A stretch of 64,000 nucleotides of DNA from Devosia salina (GTDB lineage: Bacteria; Pseudomonadota; Alphaproteobacteria; Rhizobiales; Devosiaceae), in the NCBI RefSeq assembly GCF_019504385.1, contig NZ_CP080590.1:2956001-3020000 (forward strand), written 5' to 3'. Below the pieces are notes generated by a model. The model had not been told where the DNA came from. It saw nothing but the letters and a program-made list of their open reading frames with translations, and did no database searches. The position numbers and the translations under genes were made by a program. This document shows positions 43,620 to 52,897 of this stretch, piece after piece. Numbering within the stretch: position 1 is the first letter of the stretch; every line of letters begins with the position of its first letter.

Positions 43620-44255
43620 TCAGGCGCGATTGATGTGCACCATCCGCTTCACGAAGTGCAGGCGCCGCTCGAACGCCCAGTTCAGTGGCGCGGGGTAAAG
43701 TCCCAGTTTCTCTTGGGATTGCGCCTCCGCCAGGCCGGCCCGATCGAAGGCCGCCGCCCACTGCCCGGCATCGAGATAATTATAGGGCAGGCGCACATCA
43801 TGCCCGCGATTGCCCACCCAATCCATCAGCCGCAGCGTCGGCCCGGCCAGCAGGCCCTCGCGCAGATGATCCTTGATGACCACGCTCTGCCGCGCCACCC
43901 GCGCCGCCTCTGCCAGCACGGCCGCAGGGTCATCGGTATGGTGCAGCACATCCACAATGGTGACGTGGTCAAAGCTCTGGTCGGCAAAAGGCAGGGTCTG
44001 GCCGTCGTATTGCGTGACCGGGATATGGGTGACGGGCCGCACCAGCACATCGACGCCTTCCACGCCCAGTTCCGGCCGCCGCTGCATCAGCGCCACGGCA
44101 ACCTGCCCGTCGCCGCAGCCCAGGTCGAGGACCCGGCCGGGACCCGCCGGTATCGCCGCAGCCAGGGCGTCGGCGAGTGCCTCGACGCGGCGCCCGAAGA
44201 TCAGCGCGCCATGAACGGCATTGAGCACCTGCTTGCCCGGATGTAACCGGCTCAT
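43620..44255 (-). CDS. class I SAM-dependent methyltransferase
   Basis: The 211-residue protein has motif I VLDLGCGDGQVAVAL, the acidic motif II (GVEGVDV) and FDHVTIVDVLHHTDDP in place of the later motifs. The C-terminal part (LPYNYLDAGQWAAAFDRAGL) is typical of Methyltransf_11-type enzymes. It overlaps a GtrA-family gene by four bases, suggesting a role in lipid-linked sugar or envelope glycan modification. The substrate is unknown. Confidence 0.9.
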   Translation of the reverse strand: MSRLHPGKQVLNAVHGALIFGRRVEALADALAAAIPAGPGRVLDLGCGDGQVAVALMQRRPELGVEGVDVLVRPVTHIPVTQYDGQTLPFADQSFDHVTIVDVLHHTDDPAAVLAEAARVARQSVVIKDHLREGLLAGPTLRLMDWVGNRGHDVRLPYNYLDAGQWAAAFDRAGLAEAQSQEKLGLYPAPLNWAFERRLHFVKRMVHINRA

Positions 44256-44713
44256 GCGGGGACAGTCTCCAGGCGACGGGCAAAGGCAAAGGCCCAGCCC
44301 TTGAGCACCAGATAATTGACGCCCGAAGTCAGCGCGATCACCAGCATGGCCGCGGGCAGGCTGGGCAGGGCCAGGGTTCCATGGAAGACGAAGCTGAACA
44401 GCGCTGCCAGCGCCAGCGCCATCATCTGCACCGCCACATAGCGCGGCAAGGCCTGCCAATGCGCGGCGTCCGAGGCGAAAGTGAACCGCCGATGCAGCAG
44501 GTAGACGGGCAGGATGAACACAGCGTAGCAGGCGGCGCTGACGATCCAGCCTTCCACCATGGGCAGCAGCGCCACCATCAGGCTGCTCAGAATGACAAAG
44601 CTGCCCGCCGCCCCGCCACCAATCAGGAGAAAGGACACAAGGCCGCCCCCCGACCGTTCGGTGGCGCGCATTTGGGGCGGCTCGCGCATCAGGCTTTCCA
44701 GGGCAACGCTCAT
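44252..44713 (-). CDS. GtrA-family membrane protein
   Basis: The 153-residue protein has four helices of the GtrA type: FLLIGGGAAGSFVILSSLMVAL, WIVSAACYAVFILPVYLLHRRFTF, an Ala/Leu helix and VIALTSGVNYLVLKGWAFA. Family members help move undecaprenyl-linked sugars across the inner membrane. The downstream methyltransferase is translationally coupled. An ATG eight codons downstream is another possible start. Confidence 0.88.
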   Translation of the reverse strand: MSVALESLMREPPQMRATERSGGGLVSFLLIGGGAAGSFVILSSLMVALLPMVEGWIVSAACYAVFILPVYLLHRRFTFASDAAHWQALPRYVAVQMMALALAALFSFVFHGTLALPSLPAAMLVIALTSGVNYLVLKGWAFAFARRLETVPA

Positions 44714-44964
44714 CTTCGGTTTCACTCGGCATAACAAGACGACATGCACCAGCAATACGCGCTAACCCTTGCGGGCACGTTTACGCGGACCGCGCCTTGG
44801 GCTCATTGCGTCCATGGGTCAGGAAATTTGACCAAAAGGTCCACTTTCCACTGTCACAATTACCTGTTTAACTGTTCGGCGACGCTGCTGGACGGCCCAA
44901 GAGGCGTCATGGCCGGACCGGCGGAGGTAACGTCGAACGCAAAAAGCAAAAAGGGACATCAGGG

Positions 44965-46569
44965 ATGAAGAAACTGCTCCTGGGCGCAACCGCGCTCACG
45001 CTCTGCGCCGGGTTCTCCACGGCCGCCTATGCCGAGTTCACGCTGAACATTCTGCATATCAACGACTTCCACTCCCGCTTCGACCCGATCACCGGCACCG
45101 ATTCCAACTGCGATGCCGAAACCGACGCTGCCGGTGAATGCTTCGGCGGCATTGCCCGCCTCAAGACCATCATCGACGACACCCGCGCCAAGCATGAATC
45201 GGGCAATTCGCTCCTGCTCTCGGCCGGCGACAATTTCCAGGGTTCGCTCTACTACACCACCTACAAGTCCAAGGTCGTTTCCGACTTCTTCAACCAGATG
45301 GGCTTCGACGTGGTGGCCACGGGCAATCACGAATTCGACGACGGCCCCGAAGAGTTCATGAAGTTCATCGAAGCGGCCGATTTCCCCATCATCGGCGGCA
45401 ATTTCGACGTGACCCGGGACGAGAACCTTGCCGGCAAGATCAAGGGTTCGATCGTCGTGGAAGTTGGCGGCGAGAAGATCGGCATCATCGGCGCCACCAC
45501 CGAGGACACGCCGGAAATTTCCTCGCCCGGCGACGATGTCGAATTCACCAATGTCATCCAATATGTCCGCGGCGCATCCGAGGCCCTGGACGCGGCGGGG
45601 ATCAACAAGATCATCCTCCTCAGCCATATCGGCTACAATCAGGACATGGAAGTCGCTGCCGCCCTGCCGCTGGTCGATGTGATCGTGGGTGGCCACAGCC
45701 ATACGCTGCTGTCCAATACCGACGAAAAGGCGGCCGGCCCCTACCCCACCATGGTCACCAATCCCGAGGGGGTCGAGGTGCCGGTGGTCCAGGCCAACCA
45801 ATATGGCAAGCATCTGGGCGACATCGCCATCACCTGGGATGACGAGGGCAATGTCATCAAGGCCGAGGGCGAACCCTACCTGATCGACGCCTCGGTCACC
45901 GGCAACGAGGACTTCAAGACCCAGCTGGCAGCACTGGCCGCGCCGATCGAAGAAGCCATGGGCGAAGTCATCGGCACCGCCACCGATGCGATCGAAGGCT
46001 CGCGTGACGTCTGCCGGGCCATGGAATGCTCCATGGGCAATTTGGTGGCCGAAGCCATGCTCGATCGCGTTGCCGACCAGGGTGTCAAGATCGCCATCCA
46101 GAACGGTGGCGGCCTGCGCGCTTCCATCGATGCAGGCGACATCACCATGGGTGAGGTGGTCACCGTCCTGCCCTTCTCCAACACCCTGGCCACCGTCGAT
46201 ATCTCGGGTGCCGACGTGATCGATGCCCTCGAAAACGGCGTCAGCGATGTCGAAAACGGTGCCGGCCGCTTCCCGCAGGTCGCAGGTCTGAAATATACCG
46301 CCGACCTGACCAAGCCGGCTGGCGAGCGCATCAGCGATGTCATGGTCGGCTCGGGCGATAGCTTCGCTCCGATCGACGAAGAGGCCACCTACACCATCGT
46401 CACCAATAACTACATGCGTGGTGGTGGCGACGGCTATGGCACCTTCGCCGAAGGCGACAATGCCTATGACTTCGGCCCGCCGCTGGAGCAGGTCCTGGCC
46501 GACTACATCGCCGGACTGGGTGGCGAATATACGCCCTTCACCGATGGTCGCATCACCATCGTGAAGTAA
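44965..46569 (+). CDS. periplasmic 5'-nucleotidase/UshA-type metallophosphoesterase
   Basis: A signal peptide (KKLLLGATALTLCAGFSTAAYA) leads a 534-residue enzyme. The N-terminal metallophosphatase domain has NDFHSRF, GDNFQGS, TGNHEFDDG and GGHSHTLL; the C-terminal 5_nucleotid_C domain has QNGGGLRASI and NNYMRGGGDGYGTF. It would dephosphorylate nucleotides outside the cytoplasm, giving nucleosides for uptake. A single CTGTCAC half-site upstream is too weak to claim phosphate control. A strong terminator follows. Confidence 0.93.
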   Translation: MKKLLLGATALTLCAGFSTAAYAEFTLNILHINDFHSRFDPITGTDSNCDAETDAAGECFGGIARLKTIIDDTRAKHESGNSLLLSAGDNFQGSLYYTTYKSKVVSDFFNQMGFDVVATGNHEFDDGPEEFMKFIEAADFPIIGGNFDVTRDENLAGKIKGSIVVEVGGEKIGIIGATTEDTPEISSPGDDVEFTNVIQYVRGASEALDAAGINKIILLSHIGYNQDMEVAAALPLVDVIVGGHSHTLLSNTDEKAAGPYPTMVTNPEGVEVPVVQANQYGKHLGDIAITWDDEGNVIKAEGEPYLIDASVTGNEDFKTQLAALAAPIEEAMGEVIGTATDAIEGSRDVCRAMECSMGNLVAEAMLDRVADQGVKIAIQNGGGLRASIDAGDITMGEVVTVLPFSNTLATVDISGADVIDALENGVSDVENGAGRFPQVAGLKYTADLTKPAGERISDVMVGSGDSFAPIDEEATYTIVTNNYMRGGGDGYGTFAEGDNAYDFGPPLEQVLADYIAGLGGEYTPFTDGRITIVK

Positions 46570-46592
46570 GGCCTGATCCATCCGCGAAAACG

Positions 46593-46630
46593 AAGGGCGC
46601 CCCCGCGGGCGCCCTTTCTTCTTGTTCTTG
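46593..46630 (+). terminator. terminator after the 5'-nucleotidase gene
   Basis: AAGGGCGCCC and GGGCGCCCTT pair as a 10-bp stem with a 4-base loop, followed by a T-rich run (TTTCTTCTTGTTCTT). Confidence 0.88.
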
Positions 46631-46661
46631 GACCGGTTTACAGGCGAAACGCAATGGCCGG

Positions 46662-46913
46662 TCAGGCCCGGCGCGCCAGCTGACCCCAGGCCAGCAGGAT
46701 GATCACTGCGCCCAGGATCGAGGCGATGAAACCGGCCCCATCGCCGGAATTGTACCAGCCGACCTGTTGGCCGAGCCAGGTGGCCAGCACCGAGCCGACA
46801 ATGCCCAACACGGTAGTGAGGATGAAGCCGCGCGGCTTGTGATCGCCCGGCGTGATCCACTTGGCGATCAGCCCAGCGAGAAATCCAATGATGATGGCCC
46901 AGATGATGCCCAT
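46662..46913 (-). CDS. GlsB/YeaQ/YmgE-family stress-response membrane protein
   Basis: The 83-residue protein has the family layout: IIWAIIIGFLAGLIAKWITPG, then GFILTTVLGIVGSVLATWLG and ASILGAVIILLAWGQLARR, giving three helices. Members are general-stress genes or membrane small proteins of unknown action. AGGAG precedes the ATG. It is divergent from the Asp/Ala-rich exported protein. Confidence 0.92.
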   Translation of the reverse strand: MGIIWAIIIGFLAGLIAKWITPGDHKPRGFILTTVLGIVGSVLATWLGQQVGWYNSGDGAGFIASILGAVIILLAWGQLARRA

Positions 46914-47079
46914 GCCCAAACTCCTTTGTCGGTCAGGAAGTTGGTACTTTCCCAGCAGGTTGCAAGGCGATCGGAAAATTTGATCAGCCATCGTGATCGA
47001 TCGTGTCGCAACCATCACAGGGTCGGGTCGTTGTGGGGCTGTTCAAGTGGGGGGCACATCCCACAATGGAGTTCCGATT

Positions 47080-47712
47080 ATGAAGAAGACCATTATCGCC
47101 ACCACCATCGCCGCACTGTTCGCCTCGAGCGCCCTTCCGGCCATCGCTGCAAATTCCGCGCTGGACCTGAAGGCCGGCGCAGGCATTGCCGTCGATTCCG
47201 AAATTCTGACCGCCCAGGCCGATGCCGGCGCCAATGCTGGTGTCGATGCCAGCCTCGACGCCTCGGAAGATGGCGTTAACGTGGATGCGGGTACCGATGC
47301 CGGCGCCAATGTCGGTGTCGACACGGACGATGCCAGCGCCGATGCCGGCGTGAACGCCAATGCCAATGCCAATGCGAACGCCTCGGCCGATGCGGCGGAT
47401 GACAGCTATGGCTCGGTCATGGCCTCGATCAAGGCCAACGCCGATCTCGATCTCAGCGCCATCACCGAGGACACCGACATCACCATCGTGACCATCTCGT
47501 CGTTGCAGGGCAATGCCGAGACAGAGGCTGCTGCTCTCGACAACGAGCTGACGGCAAATGCCGATGCTCAGGCCGGCCTGCACGCGCGCGTTTCGGACAA
47601 TGCCGCCATCATGGCCGAACTGGAAGCCGAGGGCTATGCCGCCGAGGACGTGGTGAGCCTCAAGACCAAGGCCGACGGGTCGGTCATCGTCTATGTTGAC
47701 GATCGCGGCTGA
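47080..47712 (+). CDS. exported Asp/Ala/Asn-rich low-complexity protein
   Basis: A signal peptide (KKTIIATTIAALFASSALPAIA) precedes a 210-residue protein. The first 80 mature residues are repeats of Asp, Ala, Gly and Asn (ADAGANAGVDASLDASEDG, NANANANANASADAADD). The second half is more ordered and acidic (MASIKANADLDLSAITEDTDIT, then VVSLKTKADGSVIVYVDDRG). The protein is very acidic and lacks cysteine. No family is recognised; a periplasmic or cell-surface role is likely. A perfect terminator follows. Confidence 0.85.
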   Translation: MKKTIIATTIAALFASSALPAIAANSALDLKAGAGIAVDSEILTAQADAGANAGVDASLDASEDGVNVDAGTDAGANVGVDTDDASADAGVNANANANANASADAADDSYGSVMASIKANADLDLSAITEDTDITIVTISSLQGNAETEAAALDNELTANADAQAGLHARVSDNAAIMAELEAEGYAAEDVVSLKTKADGSVIVYVDDRG

Positions 47713-47736
47713 TCCGAAATCCTTCGGGTTCAATAG

Positions 47737-47768
47737 AAAAGGCCCCGGCTGACGCCGGGGCCTTTTTT
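47737..47768. terminator. bidirectional terminator between the exported protein gene and thuB
   Basis: A perfect 13-bp stem (AAAAGGCCCCGGC and GCCGGGGCCTTTT) with loop TGAC has T-runs on both strands. The flanking genes converge. Confidence 0.92.
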
Positions 47769-47781
47769 CACGCAAGCGATC

Positions 47782-48825
47782 CTAAACCGTGTGCTCCGAG
47801 CGATCCCGGTCGGTGACCGTCGCCATATCCAGCACCTTCTGGATGTTGGTGGCGTGGCGGAAGCTGGGCTCGAGGTTCTTGCCCACACGGCAGGCATCCA
47901 CGAAGCGCTGATAATTGGTGGGCACCGGCTCCACCTCCACCTCGGTCCAGGTCCCGGTTTCCACATCCGGGCCCAGGCAGGTGAATAGCTTGGACCAGTC
48001 GTGCCGGTGCTGCACCTCTACCGAGCCCTTCTCGCCATAGACGCGCAGGCGCAGTTCATTGAAATGGCCGGTGGCCCAGCGCGAGGCATGCACCACGCCC
48101 AGCGCGCCGTTTTCGAGCTGCGCGGTCATGGCGAAGCTGTCATTGGCATCGAGGTCATACTCGCCAATCCTGTTGCCCGGCGCCTTGTCGAAGGTCTCCA
48201 GCCGGCAGAACACTTTCGAAAAGTCACTACCGGCGCCATAGGCCGCAAAATCCAGGATGTGCACGCCGATATCGCCCAGCACACCATTGGAGCCGTGCTT
48301 CTTGGAGAGGCGCCACAGCCACTGGCTTTCGGTGCGCCAGTCGCCCCAGGCCTTCGAGACCAGCCAGCTCTGGAGATAGCTGGCTTCGAAATGCTTGACC
48401 GTACCCACCTGCCCGGACTGCACGATCTCGCGCGCCTTCTGAAGCTGCGCGACATTGCGATAGGTCAGGTTCACCATATTGACCAGACCGAGCCGCTCGG
48501 CGGTCTCGGTCATTTCCATGGCGCGGGCATGGTCGGTCGCCAGTGGCTTCTCGCAGAACACATGCTTGCCGGCCGCGAGCGCGGCCATGGTGGTGGGATA
48601 ATGTACGCTGTCTGGCGTCACATTGGCCACGGCGTCGAAATCGCCCCAGGCCAGCGCCGCATCGAGCGAACCAAAGCCCCGCTCGATATTGTGCGCCGCG
48701 CAAAACGCCTCGACGCGCGCGGGATCGACATCGACCCCGCCCGCCAGGGTCACCCCCTCGATGCTCGCAAAGTTCTTGGCATGCGTATTGGCCATGCCGC
48801 CGGTACCCAGAATGAGGATACGCAT
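47782..48825 (-). CDS. thuB: Gfo/Idh/MocA-family oxidoreductase, ThuB
   Basis: The 347-residue protein has an N-terminal Rossmann domain (ILILGTGGMANTHAKNF), the family motif CEKPLATD and a C-terminal domain with GVLGDIGVHILDFAAYG. In rhizobia ThuB acts with ThuA in oxidising trehalose, maltose and related disaccharides (to 3-keto derivatives). It is the last gene of the thuEFGKAB order. Confidence 0.92.
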   Translation of the reverse strand: MRILILGTGGMANTHAKNFASIEGVTLAGGVDVDPARVEAFCAAHNIERGFGSLDAALAWGDFDAVANVTPDSVHYPTTMAALAAGKHVFCEKPLATDHARAMEMTETAERLGLVNMVNLTYRNVAQLQKAREIVQSGQVGTVKHFEASYLQSWLVSKAWGDWRTESQWLWRLSKKHGSNGVLGDIGVHILDFAAYGAGSDFSKVFCRLETFDKAPGNRIGEYDLDANDSFAMTAQLENGALGVVHASRWATGHFNELRLRVYGEKGSVEVQHRHDWSKLFTCLGPDVETGTWTEVEVEPVPTNYQRFVDACRVGKNLEPSFRHATNIQKVLDMATVTDRDRSEHTV

Positions 48826-48898
48826 AGTGTCATTCCCTGGGGCAGCAGCCCCCGCTTGTCGTTACCGGGCGCCCGCTCCTGGAGCACCCAACTCGTCC

Positions 48899-48927
48899 CG
48901 TCATTGCCCGGCAACCGGGCAATGACG
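48899..48927. repeat. REP-like perfect palindrome between thuA and thuB
   Basis: CGTCATTGCCCGG and CCGGGCAATGACG are perfect 13-bp arms with loop CAA. From memory, closely similar palindromes are dispersed through Hyphomicrobiales genomes. Its place within the operon could tune thuB expression. Confidence 0.75.
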
Positions 48928-48937
48928 ATTATCGGAC

Positions 48938-49726
48938 CTATTTCTTCACTTCGCCTGCATGGTCTGCGGCCGAAAGCTTGGCGCCGCGCTCCTCGATCTT
49001 CTCGATGGCCTCGGCGACCGGTGTGTTCGGCGCCTTCATCAGATGCGCGTGACGATCGCCCTGATAGGCCCAGTTCACCGCATTGCGCAGCACCTGGCCC
49101 ACATTGGCATCGTGATAGGTCGGGTAGGTCTCATGGCCGGGGCGGAAATAGAAGATATTGCCCGCACCCCGGCGATAGGTCAGGCCGGAGCGGAACACTT
49201 CGCCGCCCTGGAACCAGGACACAAACACCGTCTCGAGCGGCTCCGGCACGGTGAAGGGCTCGCCGTACATTTCTTCGTATTCGAGCTCGAAATAGGCCGG
49301 CAGGCCCTTGGCGATCGGGTGGCCGGGATTAACGACCCACAGGCGCTCGCGCTCGCCCGCTTCACGCCAGTGCAGGTTGGCGGGCGACCCCATCAGGCCC
49401 TTGAAGACCTTCGAGTGATGGCCCGAATGCAGCACGATCAGGCCCATGCCCTGCCAGACATGCTCCATGACGCGCTTGACCACGACGTCATCGACCTTGT
49501 CATGGGCGGCATGGCCCCACCAGACCAGCACGTCGGTTTCAGCCAGCGCCGCCTCGGTGCAGCCGTGCTCGGGCTCCTGCAGGGTCGTGGTCTTGACCGA
49601 AATATTGGCGTCCTGCTTCAGCAGCGACGCGATCTGGTTATGCATGCCGTTCGGGTAGTTCTCGGCGACAACCTTGTTCTTTTGCTCGTGGACGTTCTCG
49701 CCCCAGACCAGGGTACGGATAGGCAT
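48938..49726 (-). CDS. thuA: ThuA, trehalose utilisation protein
   Basis: The 262-residue ThuA-family protein has [33 protein letters not shown] and [20 protein letters not shown] precedes the ATG. ThuA acts with ThuB in rhizobial trehalose/maltose catabolism, probably as a cytoplasmic amidotransferase-fold enzyme. The gap to thuK (235 bases) holds an imperfect 12-bp hairpin at 49878-49904. Confidence 0.93.
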   Translation of the reverse strand: MPIRTLVWGENVHEQKNKVVAENYPNGMHNQIASLLKQDANISVKTTTLQEPEHGCTEAALAETDVLVWWGHAAHDKVDDVVVKRVMEHVWQGMGLIVLHSGHHSKVFKGLMGSPANLHWREAGERERLWVVNPGHPIAKGLPAYFELEYEEMYGEPFTVPEPLETVFVSWFQGGEVFRSGLTYRRGAGNIFYFRPGHETYPTYHDANVGQVLRNAVNWAYQGDRHAHLMKAPNTPVAEAIEKIEERGAKLSAADHAGEVKK

Positions 49727-49877
49727 GGATATCTCCTGAATTTTCGGGTGCCAGGGTCCGGCCGTTTGGGAGGCCGCCGGCCCTCGCGGTCTATGGAACG
49801 CAACTCGTGGCCACGTTCGCAATTCTCTGAACGAAGCGGCGCGCCGGCCCGGCCGGTCCCGCCGTCATATCAAGGAT

Positions 49878-49904
49878 GGAAGTGACCATGATATGGCCAC
49901 TTCC
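49878..49904 (-). repeat. hairpin between thuK and thuA
   Basis: GGAAGTG-A-CCAT and ATGG-C-CACTTCC form 12-bp arms with one mismatch around GAT. No T-run follows, so it looks more like an RNA-stability or processing hairpin than a terminator. Confidence 0.5.
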
Positions 49905-49961
49905 CGTTTGATTTCGCCAGCCCGCCGCGGGGCGGACCGGCCGCGACATGGCGTCGCCCTT

Positions 49962-50966
49962 CTAGCGGATCGGCTTGCCGGCGTCGTCGAAACGGTGGAT
50001 CCGGTCCTCCATGGGCGACACGCGCAATTTGGCGCCGCTGTGATAGCTCGCCGCGCCTTCGAGACGCACCACAATCGGCTCCTCCTGGCCCATCTCGAGA
50101 TAGACATAGGCATCCGCACCCAGGTTTTCGGTGTGGATGACCTCGCCTTCCCAGATGCCGTCATCCTTGACCAGCATGTGCTCGCCACGAATGCCCAGCG
50201 TCGTGCAGTTGAACGCGGCCGCCTTCTCGCCGGTGATGAAGTTCATCTTCGGCGAACCGATAAAGCCAGCCACGAAAATGCTGTCCGGCTTTTCGTAGAG
50301 CTCCATGGGCGTGCCCACCTGCTCCACCAGCCCATCGCGCAGCACGCAGATGCGGTCCGCCAGCGTCATCGCCTCGACCTGGTCATGCGTCACATAGATC
50401 ATGGTGACATTGTCCATGCTCTCATGCAGCTTGGCGATCTCGATGCGGGTCGCCACGCGCAGCGCCGCATCCAGGTTGGACAACGGCTCGTCGAACAGGA
50501 ACACCTTCGGATCGCGGGTGATCGCCCGGCCGATGGCAACGCGCTGACGCTGCCCGCCCGACAGCTGCTTGGGCAGGCGATCCAGATATTGCCGGATCTG
50601 CAGCATGTCGGCGGCCTTCTCGACCCGCTGGCGGATCTCGTCCTTGCTGTGGCCCTTTTCCAGCTTCAGCCCGAACGCCATGTTCTCATAGACCGTCATA
50701 TGCGGATAAAGCGCATAGGATTGGAACACCATGGCGATGCCGCGCTTGGACGGCGTCAGTGCATTGACCACCTTGCCGTCGAACAGCATCTCGCCCGAGG
50801 TGATGTCCTCAAGGCCCGAGATCAGCCGCAGCAGGGTGGACTTGCCGCAGCCCGAGGGACCGACAAAGACCATGAATTCGCCTTTGCGCACTTCCAGATC
50901 GACGCCCTTGATGACGTTCACGGCGCCGAAGGACTTGCGGATGTTGCGAAGTTCGATTGATGCCAT
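49962..50966 (-). CDS. thuK: sugar ABC transporter ATP-binding protein, ThuK
   Basis: The 334-residue protein has GPSGCGKST, LSGGQRQR and VFLFDEPLSNLD, followed by a C-terminal regulatory OB-like domain (from about 235) of the MalK/UgpC class. It powers uptake of trehalose, maltose or sucrose via ThuFG. It sits 14 bases after thuG, behind AGGAG. Confidence 0.94.
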   Translation of the reverse strand: MASIELRNIRKSFGAVNVIKGVDLEVRKGEFMVFVGPSGCGKSTLLRLISGLEDITSGEMLFDGKVVNALTPSKRGIAMVFQSYALYPHMTVYENMAFGLKLEKGHSKDEIRQRVEKAADMLQIRQYLDRLPKQLSGGQRQRVAIGRAITRDPKVFLFDEPLSNLDAALRVATRIEIAKLHESMDNVTMIYVTHDQVEAMTLADRICVLRDGLVEQVGTPMELYEKPDSIFVAGFIGSPKMNFITGEKAAAFNCTTLGIRGEHMLVKDDGIWEGEVIHTENLGADAYVYLEMGQEEPIVVRLEGAASYHSGAKLRVSPMEDRIHRFDDAGKPIR

Positions 50967-50980
50967 TTGGCGTTACTCCT

Positions 50981-51825
<845 letters not shown>

Positions 51826-51826
<1 letters not shown>

Positions 51827-52806
51827 CAGCGGTCTCCCCCTTCGAAATTGACCTTGCCCAGCCAGATATAGAGGATGGTGAAGATCGCGATCAGCAGAAA
51901 CAACAGGGTCGATTGCGTCGAACCCTCGGCGAAGTTGTTGAACTGGAACAGGTTTTCCTGGGCCAGCACCGACATCGTCTTCGTCGACGAGGAGTTCGGC
52001 GTCAGCACGTAGATCAGGTCGAAGATGCGCAGCGCGTCGAGCACGCGGAAGATGATCGCCACCATCAGGGCCGGACGAACCAGCGGCAGGGTGATGCGGA
52101 AGAACTGCTTGACCGGATGCACGCCATCGATATCGGCGGCCTCATAGATGTCCTTGGGGATCATCTGCAGACCCGCCAGGATCAGAAGCGCCATGAAGGG
52201 CGTGGTCTTCCAGATATCGACGATGAGCACTGCGGTCATGGCGGTATCGGCAGACGCGGTCCAGGCAACGGGGGCACTGAGGAGGCCCAGCTTCATGCCC
52301 AGGTCATTGATGATGCCGAACTGGTCGTTGAGCATCCAGCTCCACATCTTGGCAGAAACGATGGTGGGAATGGCCCAGGGGATCAGGATGGCGGCGCGCA
52401 CAATGCCGCGGCCACGGAATTCGGCATTGAGCACCAGCGCCACGACCATGCCGAGCACGGTTTCCCACGCGACCGACCAGAAGGCGAAACGCACGGTATT
52501 CCAAACCGCATTCCACCAGGCCGGGTCCGCCAGAACGCCACGATAGCGCACGGTGCCGCTCTCGAGCACCTGCCAGCGCAGATAATTGCTGAAGCCGACC
52601 CACTCCGCGCCATAGAGATCGTTCAGGGTCACATCGGTAAACGAAAACCAGATGGAACGCAGCAGCGGCCATCCGGCGACGATCGCCAGGGCGATCAGCA
52701 TGGGAACGAGGAACCAGCGTGCCGCGCGAATACGTTGCTGCAGCAGTTCCGACTTCATCTTGGGCGCGGCTGTCTGCGCCATGGGCGCCAATGCGTCGGT
52801 TGCCAT
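51826..52806 (-). CDS. thuF: sugar ABC transporter permease, ThuF
   Basis: The 326-residue MalF-type permease has an N-terminal cytoplasmic extension and six helices, with the EAA loop IYEAADIDGVHPVKQFFRITLP. GGAGGAGG precedes the ATG. A strong hairpin lies between it and thuE. Confidence 0.94.
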
Positions 52807-52846
52807 GATCGCCTCCTCCCTATTTGCGTCTCAGTATTGCGCGAAG

Positions 52847-52876
52847 TGGGCGGCCGGGAAACCCCGGCCGCCCACT
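52847..52876 (-). repeat. intercistronic hairpin after thuE
   Basis: Perfect 13-bp arms GTGGGCGGCCGGG and CCCGGCCGCCCAC flank a 4-base loop. It is placed directly after the solute-binding-protein gene and before the permease. No T-run follows, so transcription can continue. Such hairpins often stabilise the upstream mRNA and raise binding-protein levels. Confidence 0.75.
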
Positions 52877-52897
52877 CACTTGGGCTGCCGGGAGGAC

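Noticed and set aside
44851..44878. Pho-box-like CTGTCAC/CTGTTTA/CTGTTCG series before the 5'-nucleotidase
   Set aside because: Spacing is 13 and 8 bases rather than the regular 11 of a Pho box, and only the first unit matches well.
44744..44968. 74-codon frame before the 5'-nucleotidase
   Set aside because: No ribosome-binding site, no family pattern, and it runs into the nucleotidase start.
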